DNA from: Tridacna crocea | Taxonomy: Eukaryota > Mollusca > Bivalvia > Cardiida > Cardiidae | DNA length: 64,000 nt | Assembly (NCBI GenBank): GCA_943736015.1 | Contig: OX031062.1 | Location: 28,989,462-29,053,461 of the forward strand | Direction: 5' to 3' | In this document: positions 11,241-20,956 of the stretch, one piece after another | Numbering within the stretch: position 1 is the stretch's first letter | How the letters are laid out: each line of letters begins with the position of its first letter | Made by a program: the position numbers and the translations under genes | Notes under the pieces: model-generated | What the model saw: only the letters and a program-made list of their open reading frames with translations | The model's database searches: none | What the model was told of the DNA's origin: nothing

Positions 11241-12485
11241 AGGAAAAGTTTCTATTTTTGCCTATGGCACTGAAAGGGTTAATTATAGGTTATTACAAGC
11301 TATGGTTAAACTTAAAATTTTTAAGGAAAGTAACTCCTGTTTCCTTCATAATATTTTATGTCCCTGAATTGTAAGTGACTGTGACTGTGCAAAGTTACAT
11401 GATTTGTATTGTATAAATACTGGATAGAAAATTAAGTTTGTTATTAGAAATGAAATGTTTAATGACAATGGGTTATGCTATGACATACTGAATATTCATA
11501 TGAAGCAAGGTTTATATTTTTTTCCCAAAAACTTAACCATTTATGCCATAGAAAATTGTTGTTCTGGAACTATAGTATTGGAAATATGGATAATTGATGT
11601 GACTGAAACTTAGTAAGATAATTATACTTGTGTTTATTGACATCATCTTTGCATGTGAGAAAGGTGGAGCTTCATTTTTGGTAGGATTATTTTATCTATT
11701 CCAATGCAGGGTCTTTACACCTACATACCTCTGTCAATGACTTGTTACTTATTATATGCATAGTAATATTCAGTTATAAGGTGGTTGAGGAATAAAGAGC
11801 CATTATGGCCCTCTTGTTTCTAGAAAAAACTGTCACTAATGTATCTTTGTAGAACTCTTTGCCTTTAAGTTATGAAACATTATGACTTCCCCACATTCCC
11901 TGTAGGGTTATATTTGTTTCTGTTGTTCAAGACGTTGAATCTGCACGTTTAAGAGTGATATTAAATGGTGTATCCCCTATAGATTTCACATACCCTGGAA
12001 CTGTTACAGGATGCAACAGTTCTATGGCTTTTTGAAGATGTTTGAATTTGGATTTTTCCCTGAATGTCTAAGTCTTTGTTTGGTTCATTCACAGAATGTC
12101 CTTTCTATACCTATTTTTCAGTTTTTACATTAGATCTACAAATTTTACTTTATGTGAAAGAATTAGATGATGCAGTGTTTTATTCAAGAAATATTGGATC
12201 AAACTACAAGAAGCAATTTATTATACTTGTAATTGTAAATTTGCCTAGAAAGAGCTGACTGCTAATTTCTACTATTTTTCTGTCTTTAAGCTTTGCATAG
12301 AACAGAAGGGATCTGTTTTATTTTTGCTTCTACAAAAGAATTTTACAATGCTTTTATTTTGTTGATTACTTTTTTAAACATACTCTTGTGTTTTATTTAT
12401 TTTTCTCTCATTTTATTTTCAGTCGAAAGTACATGTATATCAAATATCACAAAAGTAGTTTCACATGTTCTTTATGAGTTATTTG

Positions 12486-12664
12486 TAACTCTTTTACCAC
12501 ATAATCCTGACTTTTAATGACCCTGAGACAGAAAGCTTTTGACCCTACAAAAGCTTTCTACCCTACTGGAGACAAATTTTATTTTAAGTAATGTTTCTTT
12601 AGTTGTCTGCAAGTCCTTTCAATTTGGACGAGTCTAAAATTTTGTTATTTGGTAAAGAGTTGAT
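12486..12664 (+). mobile_element. TTAA-MITE lacking the palindromic core
   Basis: Left end ACTCTTTTACCACATAATCC and right GTTATTTGGTAAAGAGTTGA are present. The usual ~65-nt core is replaced by GACCCTACAAAAGC, so a deletion removed the hairpin. Confidence 0.75.
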
Positions 12665-12904
12665 AATGTTATGTAGAAATTCAATTCCCTATGAAAAAGC
12701 ATCTCTGTAAAAATGCACCATATCTTTTAGATTATTTAACTATTTTGGATTACGATAGACAAATTCTCAACATAAATGACAGTATATGTTCTCCAGTCAT
12801 CAATGGGTCACTGTTGTAACTTTGTGTTGAAAAGGAAAAAACACCAAAAGTTAGCATCTCTTTCTTTCTTCATTTGTCAAAATACTACTTAGTATATTCA
12901 TGTA

Positions 12905-13137
12905 TTAACCCATTACCACACAATCCCTACTTTTGATGCCCCTGAGAAAGAAGCCTTCAGAAAACATTGTGGGAAAAGGAGAAAATGCTGGTAACCAACA
13001 TTTTCTCCTTTTCCCACAACGTTTTCTACCCTTCACAAAACAAATTTCAAATTTTCAGTCACTTTTATTTTGTCATCTGCAAAATTAATGCTTTCAATTG
13101 GACTAGTCTAAAATTTTGTCCTCTGGTAATGAGTTAA
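12905..13137 (+). mobile_element. TTAA-MITE
   Basis: Complete, TTAACCCATTACCACACAAT to GTAATGAGTTAA, with a near-perfect core at 12961-13027. Confidence 0.92.
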
Positions 13138-13195
13138 ACCTTATTCCAAATCATGTATGTCCAAATCATGCCACAAGTTGGTTCAGTGTAACAAA

Positions 13196-13390
13196 TTTCC
13201 TGTTTCCACACAATCCTTAGTTTTGGAAACACTGAGGTAGTCTTTGAAAAACTCACTGCTACAGTACAAAATACTGTTTATTAGCATATTTCCCTCCCAA
13301 AATATTTTCCACCTCCTTTCAAAGACAAGTCCCACTTTGGATCCAAGATCCACATTTAGATTTTTATCTTCAAATGTTTTCAGTATCAAT
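13196..13390 (+). mobile_element. TTAA-MITE, degenerate
   Basis: TTTCCACACAATCCTTAGTT, AGCATATTTCCCTCCC core remnant, TTTCAAAGACAAG, and AAATGTTTTCAGTAT. Confidence 0.5.
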
Positions 13391-13539
13391 GAAGGAAAAC
13401 CATTAAGATGATGATTCAGTGGATTTTTTGTTCTTACCAAATAAGTTCTCAGTAAAAAAGCTGTTATTGCACCTAAAATTATATGACAACCTCCAAAGCT
13501 TACATTCCGCTTTTACCATACCAAAAAAGGGCTCTCGGT

Positions 13540-13735
13540 GCTTTCAGGGCTTTGATCCCCTCCCCGCTTCTTTAAATGTTCACTAAGTTAGTTTTCAGGA
13601 TGTGGATTTGAGTCCATCATCTTGCCAAACAAAAGAGATTCATCTATGTCTTGGAGGAGACATTAAACTGAGATCCTGTGTAACTGATAATACACCAGGC
13701 ATATTAAAGAATCAGGCAAGATCTGAGGATGAATC
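13540..13735 (+). repeat. SINE-like repeat tail
   Basis: CTTGGAGGAGACATTAAACT and GATCCTGTGT followed by CATATTAAAGAATCAGGCAA resemble the 3' body of tRNA-derived SINEs common in invertebrates (from memory). No clear A/B box upstream. Confidence 0.4.
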
Positions 13736-13745
13736 CCTTTCTGCT

Positions 13746-13972
13746 TGACTCATTACCAAACAATCCTGACTTTTAATGACTCTGAGAAAGAAGCCTGTTG
13801 AAAACATAAAGAGAAAAGGAGAATAATGCTGGTAATCAGTGTTTTCTTCTTTTACCACAGTGTTTTCTGCTCTATCAAGGAAAAATTGTGCCATTTTTGC
13901 CATCTTAAATTTGTCGTCTGCAACTGTTTTGAATTTGGACATGTCTAAAATTTTGCTGATTGGTAAACAGTT
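13746..13972 (+). mobile_element. TTAA-MITE, old copy
   Basis: ACTCATTACCAAACAATCC to TTGGTAAACAGTTATAA, with a decayed core (GGAGAATAATGCTGGTAATC). Terminal TTAA sites are mutated. Confidence 0.75.
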
Positions 13973-14086
13973 ATAAAATATACAAAGGTAGTAAACGCTT
14001 TTGTAAGGACAGTGCAGATTTGGAATAAATTGCAGAGATAGTGTTGTTTAGTTAAATGAAAAATTTTGTGCATGCTACATGGAAAT

Positions 14087-14344
14087 CATCCTCGGATACC
14101 GCGGGGTCTCCCTATTTGCTACGCTACATCGACCCTGGGACAATTGACTGATAAAACTTTGAATCAGTCGCCGAAAATCGATACGAAACGTCATAGTGTA
14201 CAGTACACTCGCCCATCACAAAATGATGATGGAACCAATGAAAAGCCAGCATTCGGCCAGCGGTAAAGCGAGGGAAATACAACTAATTGTCCCAGGGGTC
14301 GATGTAGCGTAGCAAATAGGGAGATCCCGGGGTATCCGAGGATG
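14087..14344. mobile_element. Mutator-like MITE with perfect 9-bp duplication
   Basis: Terminal inverted repeats of ~62 bp begin CATCCTCGGATACC and contain CTATTTGCTACGCTACATCG. The element is flanked by CATGGAAAT at 14078-14086 and 14345-14353, an exact 9-bp duplication. The 258-bp element has no coding capacity. Confidence 0.88.
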
Positions 14345-15115
14345 CATGGAAATGATTTTCTCACTATTTTATGGGGTTTTTTTGGTCCACCCTTGTTAAC
14401 ATAATTATTAGCACATATGATAATATTTGGAATATCTAGTACAGATGATATTTTCCTCGTTTTTTTTCTGTTCATTTTTATTGTTATTATTGGTGTTTAT
14501 TGCATGTATGAATGTATTCAATCAGTTGTAAATTGTAAAAAAGATTGTGTTTCTATTAATGCAAGAGATTAATTTTTAAATACCGGTAATCTATTCTGAT
14601 TTGTTTTTTAATGAGATATTTACATATTTTTTTGATTACCAAATAAGAAATTGCCTGTACATAATTATGTAATTATGTTTATGGCACAAAACACTATACC
14701 AGTACAGTTAGACATTATATTTTCTGCTGGACCCATATGGGAACCCGTGTGAGATCTCTTGCTCAAGCAAACTTGATGATAACATCATTTTAAAGACCAT
14801 AACATTTTTGCAAGTGACAGTACAAAGCATGAAGAACACTTTGACAACAATTATTTCAATAGACTATCTGTACCTAATTCTGGAAAAATCAACTGGTGCC
14901 AGTTCAAGAATATTACATAATAAAAAAGAATAACATTATAACGGGGGGTATATATCAATAACATTTTGTTAAAGGTGAAAGAGTGTAGGTTTACTTAGAT
15001 TACAGCTAAGATATTTAGATAGTATAGGATACTTATATGTACATACATTGTATTTCCAGATGTTTCTATTATTCATGTTCTAATTTCTTATATCCATCTG
15101 TCATTTTATTCACAG

Positions 15116-15233
15116 AGGTTCAGACAGAAGATTGCAGTTCGAGATACAACCATTAACATGTTTGAAGGACAAATCACTGCACTCTTAGGCCACAATGGTG
15201 CAGGCAAGACAACAACTATTTCAATGCTGACAG
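15116..15233 (+). CDS. ABCA3: ABCA3 exon B: NBD1 Walker A
   Basis: Encodes the start of the first nucleotide-binding domain, including [29 protein letters not shown] is the Walker A (P-loop) that binds ATP phosphates. The acceptor is TTTATTCACAG and the donor is ACAG/GTATTT. The exon begins in phase 0 and ends with one nucleotide of a glycine codon that exon C completes. Confidence 0.95.
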
Positions 15234-15321
15234 GTATTTTTCTTACATATGCAGCATAGTTTTTAGTGTGACAAGTATTTTGACATATTCTCTCATTAGA
15301 CATCATGCACAAAATATTACA

Positions 15322-15484
15322 GTTTTCCAAAGCATCTCATCTTTGAGGAAAACAACCTTTGAAACCATTGTGAGAACGAGACAAAATGCTGATGACTAGC
15401 ATTATCTCCTTCCTCACATTGCTTTCAACCCTCTTAGAGAAGAATCCTTTCATTTGAGCTAAATTTGAATTGACATCTACTAGT
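15322..15484 (+). mobile_element. TTAA-MITE, degenerate
   Basis: GAAAACAACCTTTGAAACC, core AAAATGCTGATGACTAGCAT, and GACATCTACTAGTGC. It directly abuts the exon C-like minisatellite. Confidence 0.55.
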
Positions 15485-16290
15485 GCTTTCTGAAGCCTAC
15501 AAGTGATATCTGAGTTTCATTTTGTCAGCTTTCTGAAGCCTACAACAAGATACATGTATATTTTATAGCATGTTGCAGGCTGTCTGAAGCCTACAACAAG
15601 AGATATCAATACTTATGTCAATTTTCAGGCATTCTGAAGCCCATGACAAGAGATATCTATACTTATGTCATTTTGCAGGCTTTCTGAAGCCTTTGACGAG
15701 AGATATCTATACTTATGTCATTTTGCAGGCTTTCTGAAGCCTATAACCAGAGATATCTCTACTTATGTCATTTTGTAGGCTTTCTGAAGCCTATGACAAG
15801 AGGTATCTATACTTATGTCATTTTGCAGGCTTTCTGAAATCTATGACAATAGATATCTCTACTTATGTCATTTAGCAGGCTTTCTGAAGCCTATGACAAG
15901 AGATATCCATACTTATGTCATTTTTCATACAAGAGATAACTCATTTCACAGGCTGTATGAAGCCTAGGACAAGAAATATCTCTGCTTATGACATTTCACA
16001 GGCTGTCTGAAGCCTCGGACAAGAGATATCCATACTTAATGTGATTTTCAACCTGTCTGAAGCCTACAATAAGAGATATGTATGTTCATAATATTTTGCA
16101 GGTTTTCTGAAGCCTACAACAAGAGATATCTACATTTATGTTATGTTGCAGGTTTTGTTAAGTCTACACCCAATATGGATTCATACATGGTACAGGTTGT
16201 CTGAAGCCAACACATGTAATTGTATCTATCTTTATGTCATATTTCTGGTTTGCTTAAGCTTCCAAGTGATAGCATAATGTTATTTTGCAG
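15485..16290 (+). repeat. Minisatellite copying the exon C splice acceptor
   Basis: About 16 imperfect units of ~50 bp, with core TTTTGCAGG-CTTTCTGAAGCCTA then CAAGAGATATC and TACTTATGTCA. The last unit runs into the true acceptor and first codons of exon C (TTTTGCAG/GTTTTCTGAAGCCA). Most units therefore carry a pyrimidine-rich tract, an AG and the codons for G-F-L-K-P in the same phase as the real exon. One unit near 15925-15951 has an extra segment. Units diverge toward both ends and are most alike at 15630-15930. Confidence 0.95.
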
Positions 16291-16445
16291 GTTTTCTGAA
16301 GCCAACAAGTGGCACAGCATTGATCAATGGATATGACATCAGAACTGATATCTCTAGTGTGAGGAAAAACCTTGGTCTCTGTCCACAACACAACATCTTG
16401 TTTGACTTACTGACAGTTGAAGAGCATCTTAAGTTCTTTGCCAAA
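16291..16445 (+). CDS. ABCA3: ABCA3 exon C: NBD1 after Walker A, Q-loop
   Basis: Encodes [17 protein letters not shown] and, downstream, [20 protein letters not shown]. The CPQH segment is the Q-loop that couples the NBD to the membrane domain. The donor is GCCAAA/GTAAGT, and the exon ends in phase 0. The 5' boundary is chosen at 16291 because this joins exon B in frame and continues the conserved sequence. Earlier look-alike acceptors in the upstream minisatellite would add unrelated residues and a stop. Confidence 0.95.
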
Positions 16446-16516
16446 GTAAGTTTTTGGGCTGTAGTTATCAACCATTTTTTATTTAGTTCAACTTCAGAAT
16501 TCAAAGAACAGCCGAT

Positions 16517-16610
16517 AATAATTCACTTTACAATCTTGAGTTTTAATGACTCTGACAGGATAGGCTTTTGAAAACATCATTGGAAAAATGGGCCACTGAC
16601 TATTTTCTCA
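16517..16610 (+). mobile_element. TTAA-MITE, left half
   Basis: ATTCACTTTACAATCTTGAG, TTTTAATGACTCTGACAGG and TTTTGAAAACATCATTGG, breaking off near the core. Confidence 0.5.
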
Positions 16611-16729
16611 TACTTGTAAACCAAGTCTTTGAGACAGATGTGAATCTTGTTGGGATGATAGACATCAATCCATGAAAAGAATCTGTTTACTCTGGGCTTT
16701 GACCATATGACCTTAAATTAAAAGCCTTG

Positions 16730-16990
16730 GGCTGGTATTCACCAACCATTCTAAAGAATGTTATTTGTCTTATTCCCAAGGATTTTGGAAGTTTGAAAGT
16801 AACACAACTTCTGATTTCGTCTCTCACCTCTGCTGAAGCATGCGAGAAAAGTAGTCGGTGGCTTTGAAAAGAAAGTAGTGTAAGTACCGGTGTGAGAAAG
16901 CCAGGAAACACATGTGCTGCACCGACCGCCATGATATGACCTTAGCTGTTAAAATGGCATTAAATCCCAATCCAACGTTACCAACCAACC
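16730..16990. repeat. GTATTCACC half-repeat joined to a SINE tail
   Basis: 16730-16822 has GGTATTCACCAACCATTC and GAAAGTAACACAACTTCTG. From ~16825 the sequence GCATGCGAGAAAAGTAGTCG ... GATATGACCTTAGCTGTTAA matches the SINE tail also seen after the tRNA-like head at 27441. The join suggests SINE insertion into the fold-back repeat. Confidence 0.55.
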
Positions 16991-17030
16991 AGTCCAGGGG
17001 CGTTAAAAGTCAGCATTGTGTGGTAATGGG

Positions 17031-17276
17031 TTAACTCTTTACCAAACAACAAAATTTTGACTAGTCCAAATTGAAAGCACTTGCAGATGACAAAATAAAC
17101 ATAACTCAAAAACTGAAATTTGTTTCCAGCTTGGTAGGAAAATATTGTGGGAAAAGGAGAAAATGCTGGTTACCAGCATTTTCTCCTTTTTCCACAATGT
17201 TTTCAAAAAGCTAATGTTTTCAAAAAAGCTTCTATCTCGGGATCGTAAAAACGATGGATTGTTTGGTAAAGGGTTA
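17031..17276 (-). mobile_element. TTAA-MITE
   Basis: TTAACTCTTTACCAAACAAC to TTTGGTAAAGGGTTAA, with a core at 17150-17195. A short end fragment of another copy (GTGTGGTAATGGGTTAA) abuts it at 16994-17034, sharing the TTAA. Confidence 0.9.
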
Positions 17277-17328
17277 AGGCTATCATTCGCTTATTGCGTT
17301 TACTTTGTTTTGTTTTCTATAAAAACAG

Positions 17329-17484
17329 TTGAAAGGATGCCCAAGCAAAGACGTGAACAATGAAGTTAACAAGATGATTGACATATTGGGCTTGCTGCAC
17401 AAGCGTAAAGCTCTATCACACACCCTGTCTGGAGGTCAGAAGCGCAAGCTGTCAGTTGGCATTGCCCTGATAGCTGGTTCCAAG
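17329..17484 (+). CDS. ABCA3: ABCA3 exon D: NBD1 signature motif
   Basis: Encodes 52 residues, including the ABC signature in HTLSGGQKRKLSVGIALIAG. The LSGGQ loop contacts ATP bound to the opposite NBD. Acceptor AAAAACAG/TTG and donor TCCAAG/GTTGGC; both ends are phase 0. The donor is weaker than consensus. A TTAA-MITE ends only ~50 bp before the acceptor. Confidence 0.93.
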
Positions 17485-17679
17485 GTTGGCATGTGCATTT
17501 TTATTTGAGTATTATTGTTGAATATAATGTATAAAATTCATTCCTTATCACTTCTGTTTTCTGTTGCCTCACCGCCTTTCAACTTGTATCAGAGCAAAGG
17601 CGTATATTTACCTGCAGATGCCTTGTTGTGCATATTAAGTTATCAAAAGCCTTGCTATGATATTTTAAGGTTTCAATTG

Positions 17680-17908
17680 TTAACGCTTTACCACACAATC
17701 CCGACTTTTAATGACCCTGAGAAAGAAGCCTTTTGATAACATTGTAGGAAAAGGAGAAAATGCCAGTAACCAGCATTTTCTCCTTTTCCCACAATGTTTT
17801 CTGTCCTTCCCAAATTAATTTTCAATTTTTGAGCCATATTTATATTGTTGTCTGCAAATGCTTTGAATTTGGACCAGTCCAAGATTTTGTCGTTTGGTAA
17901 AAAGTTAA
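17680..17908 (+). mobile_element. TTAA-MITE
   Basis: Complete copy from TTAACGCTTTACCACACAAT to TTTGGTAAAAAGTTAA. The core is at ~17745-17790. Confidence 0.92.
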
Positions 17909-17939
17909 TGGATGATTATTATACCGGCTCAAAAAAGAT

Positions 17940-18082
17940 GTTTTTGGGGGTATACTGGAATTGCCTGTCTGTCTGTGTGTTCGTCAATGTGTCCGTCTGT
18001 GTACAAAATACTAGCAATTTCCTGTTTCTGTCAAAGTACTGGCGGGTGTGTTAAGTCACATTCAGTGACAGCTCTAGTTTAA
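17940..18082 (+). repeat. GGGGGTATA-CTGTCTGT repeat
   Basis: GGGGGTATACTGGAATTGCC, TGTCTGTCTGTGTG and a closing TTCAGTGACAGCTCTAGTT. Nearly the same sequence occurs at 26641-26835 and partly at 325-420. It is an interspersed repeat without visible TIRs. Confidence 0.65.
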
Positions 18083-18087
18083 AACTG

Positions 18088-18203
18088 TTAACCCTCTACC
18101 ACACAATCCTAACGACTCAGAAAAAGAAGGCACACAATCAACGACATGGAAAAAAAGAGCTTTTGAAAAGGTTTCGGGAAAAGGAGAAAATGCTGGTTAC
18201 CAA
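18088..18203 (+). mobile_element. TTAA-MITE, left half
   Basis: TTAACCCTCTACCACACAAT to a truncated core GAGAAAATGCTGGTTACCA. Confidence 0.7.
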
Positions 18204-18219
18204 GATCAAAAAGCAACTT

Positions 18220-18743
18220 TTAACCCATTACCACACAATTCCTACTTTTGACGCCCCTGAGAAAGAAGCCTTTTGAAAACCCTGTGGGAAAAGGAGAAAA
18301 TGCTGGTAACCATGGTAACCAGCATTTTCTCCTTTTCCCACAGTGTTTTCTACCTTTCCCAGAACAAATTTCAATTTTTCAGATACCTTTATTTTGTCGT
18401 TACCTTTACCACACAATCTTGACCTTTAACAATCCTGGGAAAGAGGACTTTTGAAAACTTTGTGGAAAAAGTACAAAATGCTGGTAACCAGCATTTTCTC
18501 CTTTTCCCACAAAGTTTTCTACCCATTGAAAAAAGAAATCACCATTTCAGCAACATTTGAAAGAGGACGTTTGAAAACTTTTAGCGAAAAGGAGAAAATG
18601 CTGGTAACCAGCATTTTCTCCTTTTCCCACAAAGTTTTCTACCCCTTGAAAAAAGAAATCACCATTTCAACATTTTATTCGTCGTCTGCAAATACTTCCA
18701 ATTTGGACCAGTGTTAGATTTTTGTCGTTTGGTAAAGAGTTAA
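18220..18743 (+). mobile_element. Composite TTAA-MITE with three palindromic cores
   Basis: One left end (18220) and one right end (18743) enclose three cores near 18286-18347, 18470-18515 and 18588-18640. The second and third share ~113-bp nearly identical units ending AAAAAAGAAATCACCATTTC. The first core has a doubled centre (GGTAACCATGGTAACC). It looks like unequal exchange or template switching among MITE copies. Confidence 0.85.
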
Positions 18744-18890
18744 GTTACAGGCCTAGTCATCTCGCATGTGCCCAATGGCTGTTGGGTGAAAGACCTTTGT
18801 CTAGTAATAGAGCATCGGTCTCTACTAAAACATTTTGATTCCAGATTTGAAATAAATATGCCTTAAGTATTATTTCCATTATTTCAACAG

Positions 18891-19101
18891 ACGGTAATTT
18901 TGGATGAGCCAACCTCTGGCATGGATCCAGCTGCTAGGAGGCAGACCTGGGACATCTTGCAGAAGTGCAGAGCGGGCCGCACCATCATCTTGACAACCCA
19001 TTTTATGGACGAGGCCGACATTCTAGGAGACAGAATTGCTATCATGGCTGATGGAGTCGTGAAATGTTGTGGAACATCCATGTTCTTGAAGAAACTTTAT
19101 G
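18891..19101 (+). CDS. ABCA3: ABCA3 exon E: NBD1 Walker B and H-loop
   Basis: Encodes [13 protein letters not shown] (Walker B with its catalytic glutamate, then D-loop), [10 protein letters not shown] with the H-loop histidine, and [10 protein letters not shown] then KCCGTSMF. The acceptor is ATTTCAACAG and the donor is TTATG/GTATGC, leaving one nucleotide of a glycine codon. A TTAA-MITE begins only 19 bp past the exon end (19120). Confidence 0.95.
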
Positions 19102-19119
19102 GTATGCTGTTTTAGTACA

Positions 19120-19336
19120 TTAACCCTTTACAACACAATGACAACTTTTGATGATGTTTGGAAAGAAGCCTTTTGAAAACACTGTGGGAAAAGGAGAAAA
19201 TGCTGGGAACCCTTTCCCACAATGTTTTCTACCCTATCACTAAACAATTGCACCATTTGAGCCACATTGAAATTGTCGTATGCAAATGCTTTCAGTTTGG
19301 ACCAGTCTAAAATTTTGTTGTTTGGTAAATGATTAA
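19120..19336 (+). mobile_element. TTAA-MITE next to exon E donor
   Basis: Starts 19 bp after exon E. The right half of the core is shortened (GCTGGGAACCCTTTCCCAC). It shares its right TTAA (19333-19336) with a decayed opposite-orientation copy. Confidence 0.85.
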
Positions 19337-19620
19337 CTCCTCACCAGACTGCAATATTTTATAGCAGTCCAAACTTTTAAGAAGACGACAAAATAAAAGT
19401 AGCTTCACTCCTCACCAAACAAATTTTTTTAGGCTGGTCTTAATTAAAAACATTTCCATAAGTCGAACTACATATGACTTGAAAAATGAAATTTCTCTGT
19501 AGTGGTGAAGAAAACATTGTGGGAAAAGTTTCTAGTACTTTTTTCCTTTTCCCACAATGTTTTCAAAAGCCTGCCTTCATTTGAATTGTTATAACTTACA
19601 ATTGCATTATAAAGGGTTAA
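19333..19620 (-). mobile_element. TTAA-MITE, decayed and partly duplicated
   Basis: CTCACCAGACTGCAATATTT and a second CTCCTCACCAAACAAATT end, a degraded core with TTGTGGGAAAAG / CTTTTCCCACAA, and a right end ATAAAGGGTTAA. It appears to hold one extra left-end fragment. Confidence 0.6.
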
Positions 19621-19940
19621 AAGGATATTTTGTGTCTTTGAAATGGTAGGAAGCATAGCTGATTACCACTATTTTCTAGATTTTCCAACATTTTGCACTT
19701 TTCTTATGATTTTCAAAAGCCCCACATAGGGTTGTATGGTTGCTATACATTGCGACATTTGAAAACATTCTTGTGTGATTCTTGTAGAGATTCTTGCTAC
19801 CAAAAATAAGACATTTCTTTGAATTGTATTTAAAAGAAACAAATCAAACTACTCCTTTTTTTGATTTTAGTACTTTTTATAGGACAGATATTCAAAACAT
19901 GTATCGGTATACAGATGAATAAGTATTGCCATACTTGTAG

Positions 19941-20190
19941 GTGCTGGGTACCACATGGTCTGTGTTAAATCTAGGAGCTGCAATGTAGATAACCTGACTA
20001 GAGTTGTACAGGGCAACATCCCCTCCGCCATCATTGAAAGTGAAATCAGCGCAGAAATCTCATACCTCCTACCATTTGAGGAGAGTCCCAAGTTTGAGCG
20101 GCTCTTCATGGAGATTGAGTCTCGAATGAATGACCTTGGGGTGACCAGTTTTGGGACGTCTGCAACCACCATGGAGGAAGTGTTTTTAAA
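19941..20190 (+). CDS. ABCA3: ABCA3 exon F: C-terminal part of NBD1 region
   Basis: Continues from exon E with GAGYHMVCVK and ends with the conserved block FGTSATTMEEVFLK. In the family this regulatory segment follows the NBD1 core, and the TTMEEVFL block is diagnostic of ABCA proteins. Acceptor ATACTTGTAG, donor TTTTTAAA/GTAAGA. It enters with phase 1 and leaves two nucleotides that exon G completes to lysine. Confidence 0.94.
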
Positions 20191-20568
20191 GTAAGAATTA
20201 CAGTTTTAATTGGTAACGTTTTCATAAATTATCTAGATGATCAGAGAGTGAAATAAGGAAAGTAGGCATTTTATCTTCTATTCAACTTTTACGAGATGAC
20301 AAAAAAAAATTGACAGTTCTATGTTGCAAGTGCCTGCTGACCAAACATCAGGTTTGGCCCAGTTGATAGGACATAGCATTTCCCTTTTTCTTACAATGTT
20401 TTCTATTTTTCAGAGACAGATTCCAATAATTGGGTCACACTGAATTTGTGGTTGGCAAACACAGTGCAAGTTTTAGCTTGACAAATACCAGTGCTGTTCA
20501 ATAAGCTTATGGAATTTTGTTGCTAAAATAAAACTAGGAGACCAATTAAGATCACATATTTGGGAATA

Positions 20569-20796
20569 TTAACCCTTTCCAAAATAATCCCTGGTTTTTA
20601 CGACCCTAAGACAGAAACCTTCTGAAAACATTGTGAAAAAGGAGAAAATGCTGGTAATCAGCATTTTCTACTTTTCCCAAAATGTTTTCTACCCTGCTCG
20701 AAACAAATTTCAATTTTTGAGTTACGTTTAATTTTTCCTCTGCCAGTGCTTTCAATTTGGACGGGGCTAAAATTTTGTTGTCTGGTAAAGGGTTAA
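20569..20796 (+). mobile_element. TTAA-MITE
   Basis: TTAACCCTTTCCAAAATAAT to CTGGTAAAGGGTTAA, with the core at 20638-20680. Confidence 0.9.
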
Positions 20797-20850
20797 AGGA
20801 TTGACTAACAGTTGTCATTACTCACTATCAGTTTGTGTGAGAAGCAAGCT

Positions 20851-20933
20851 GAGCAATTTTTGAGTTATATTTATTTTGTCGTCTGCTTTCAATTTGAACC
20901 AGTCTGAAATATTGTCTTTTGGTAAGGAGTTAA
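20851..20933 (+). mobile_element. TTAA-MITE, right-end fragment
   Basis: TTTGAGTTATATTTATTTTG, GAACCAGTCTGAAAT and TTTGGTAAGGAGTTAA. Confidence 0.65.
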
Positions 20934-20956
20934 ACAAGCTATATCCAAAACTTCCT

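Larger units (their letters stand above)
4065..15115 (+). other. 11-kb ABCA3 intron filled with repeats
   Basis: Contains the large fold-back cluster at 7370-8330, two Mutator-like elements, several TTAA-MITEs and GTATTCACC repeats. The stretches 4684-5261, 5491-6560, 6671-7369, 10355-12485 and 14354-15100 are AT-rich and show nothing I can name, apart from a poly-C run near 6406-6422. No missed exon is needed, because exon A joins exon B in phase 0 without loss of conserved sequence. Confidence 0.6.

Noticed and set aside
15925..15951. Alternative ABCA3 exon inside the minisatellite
   Set aside because: Units carry in-frame stops when read from exon B and have no conserved residues beyond G-F-L-K-P; the true exon is at 16291.
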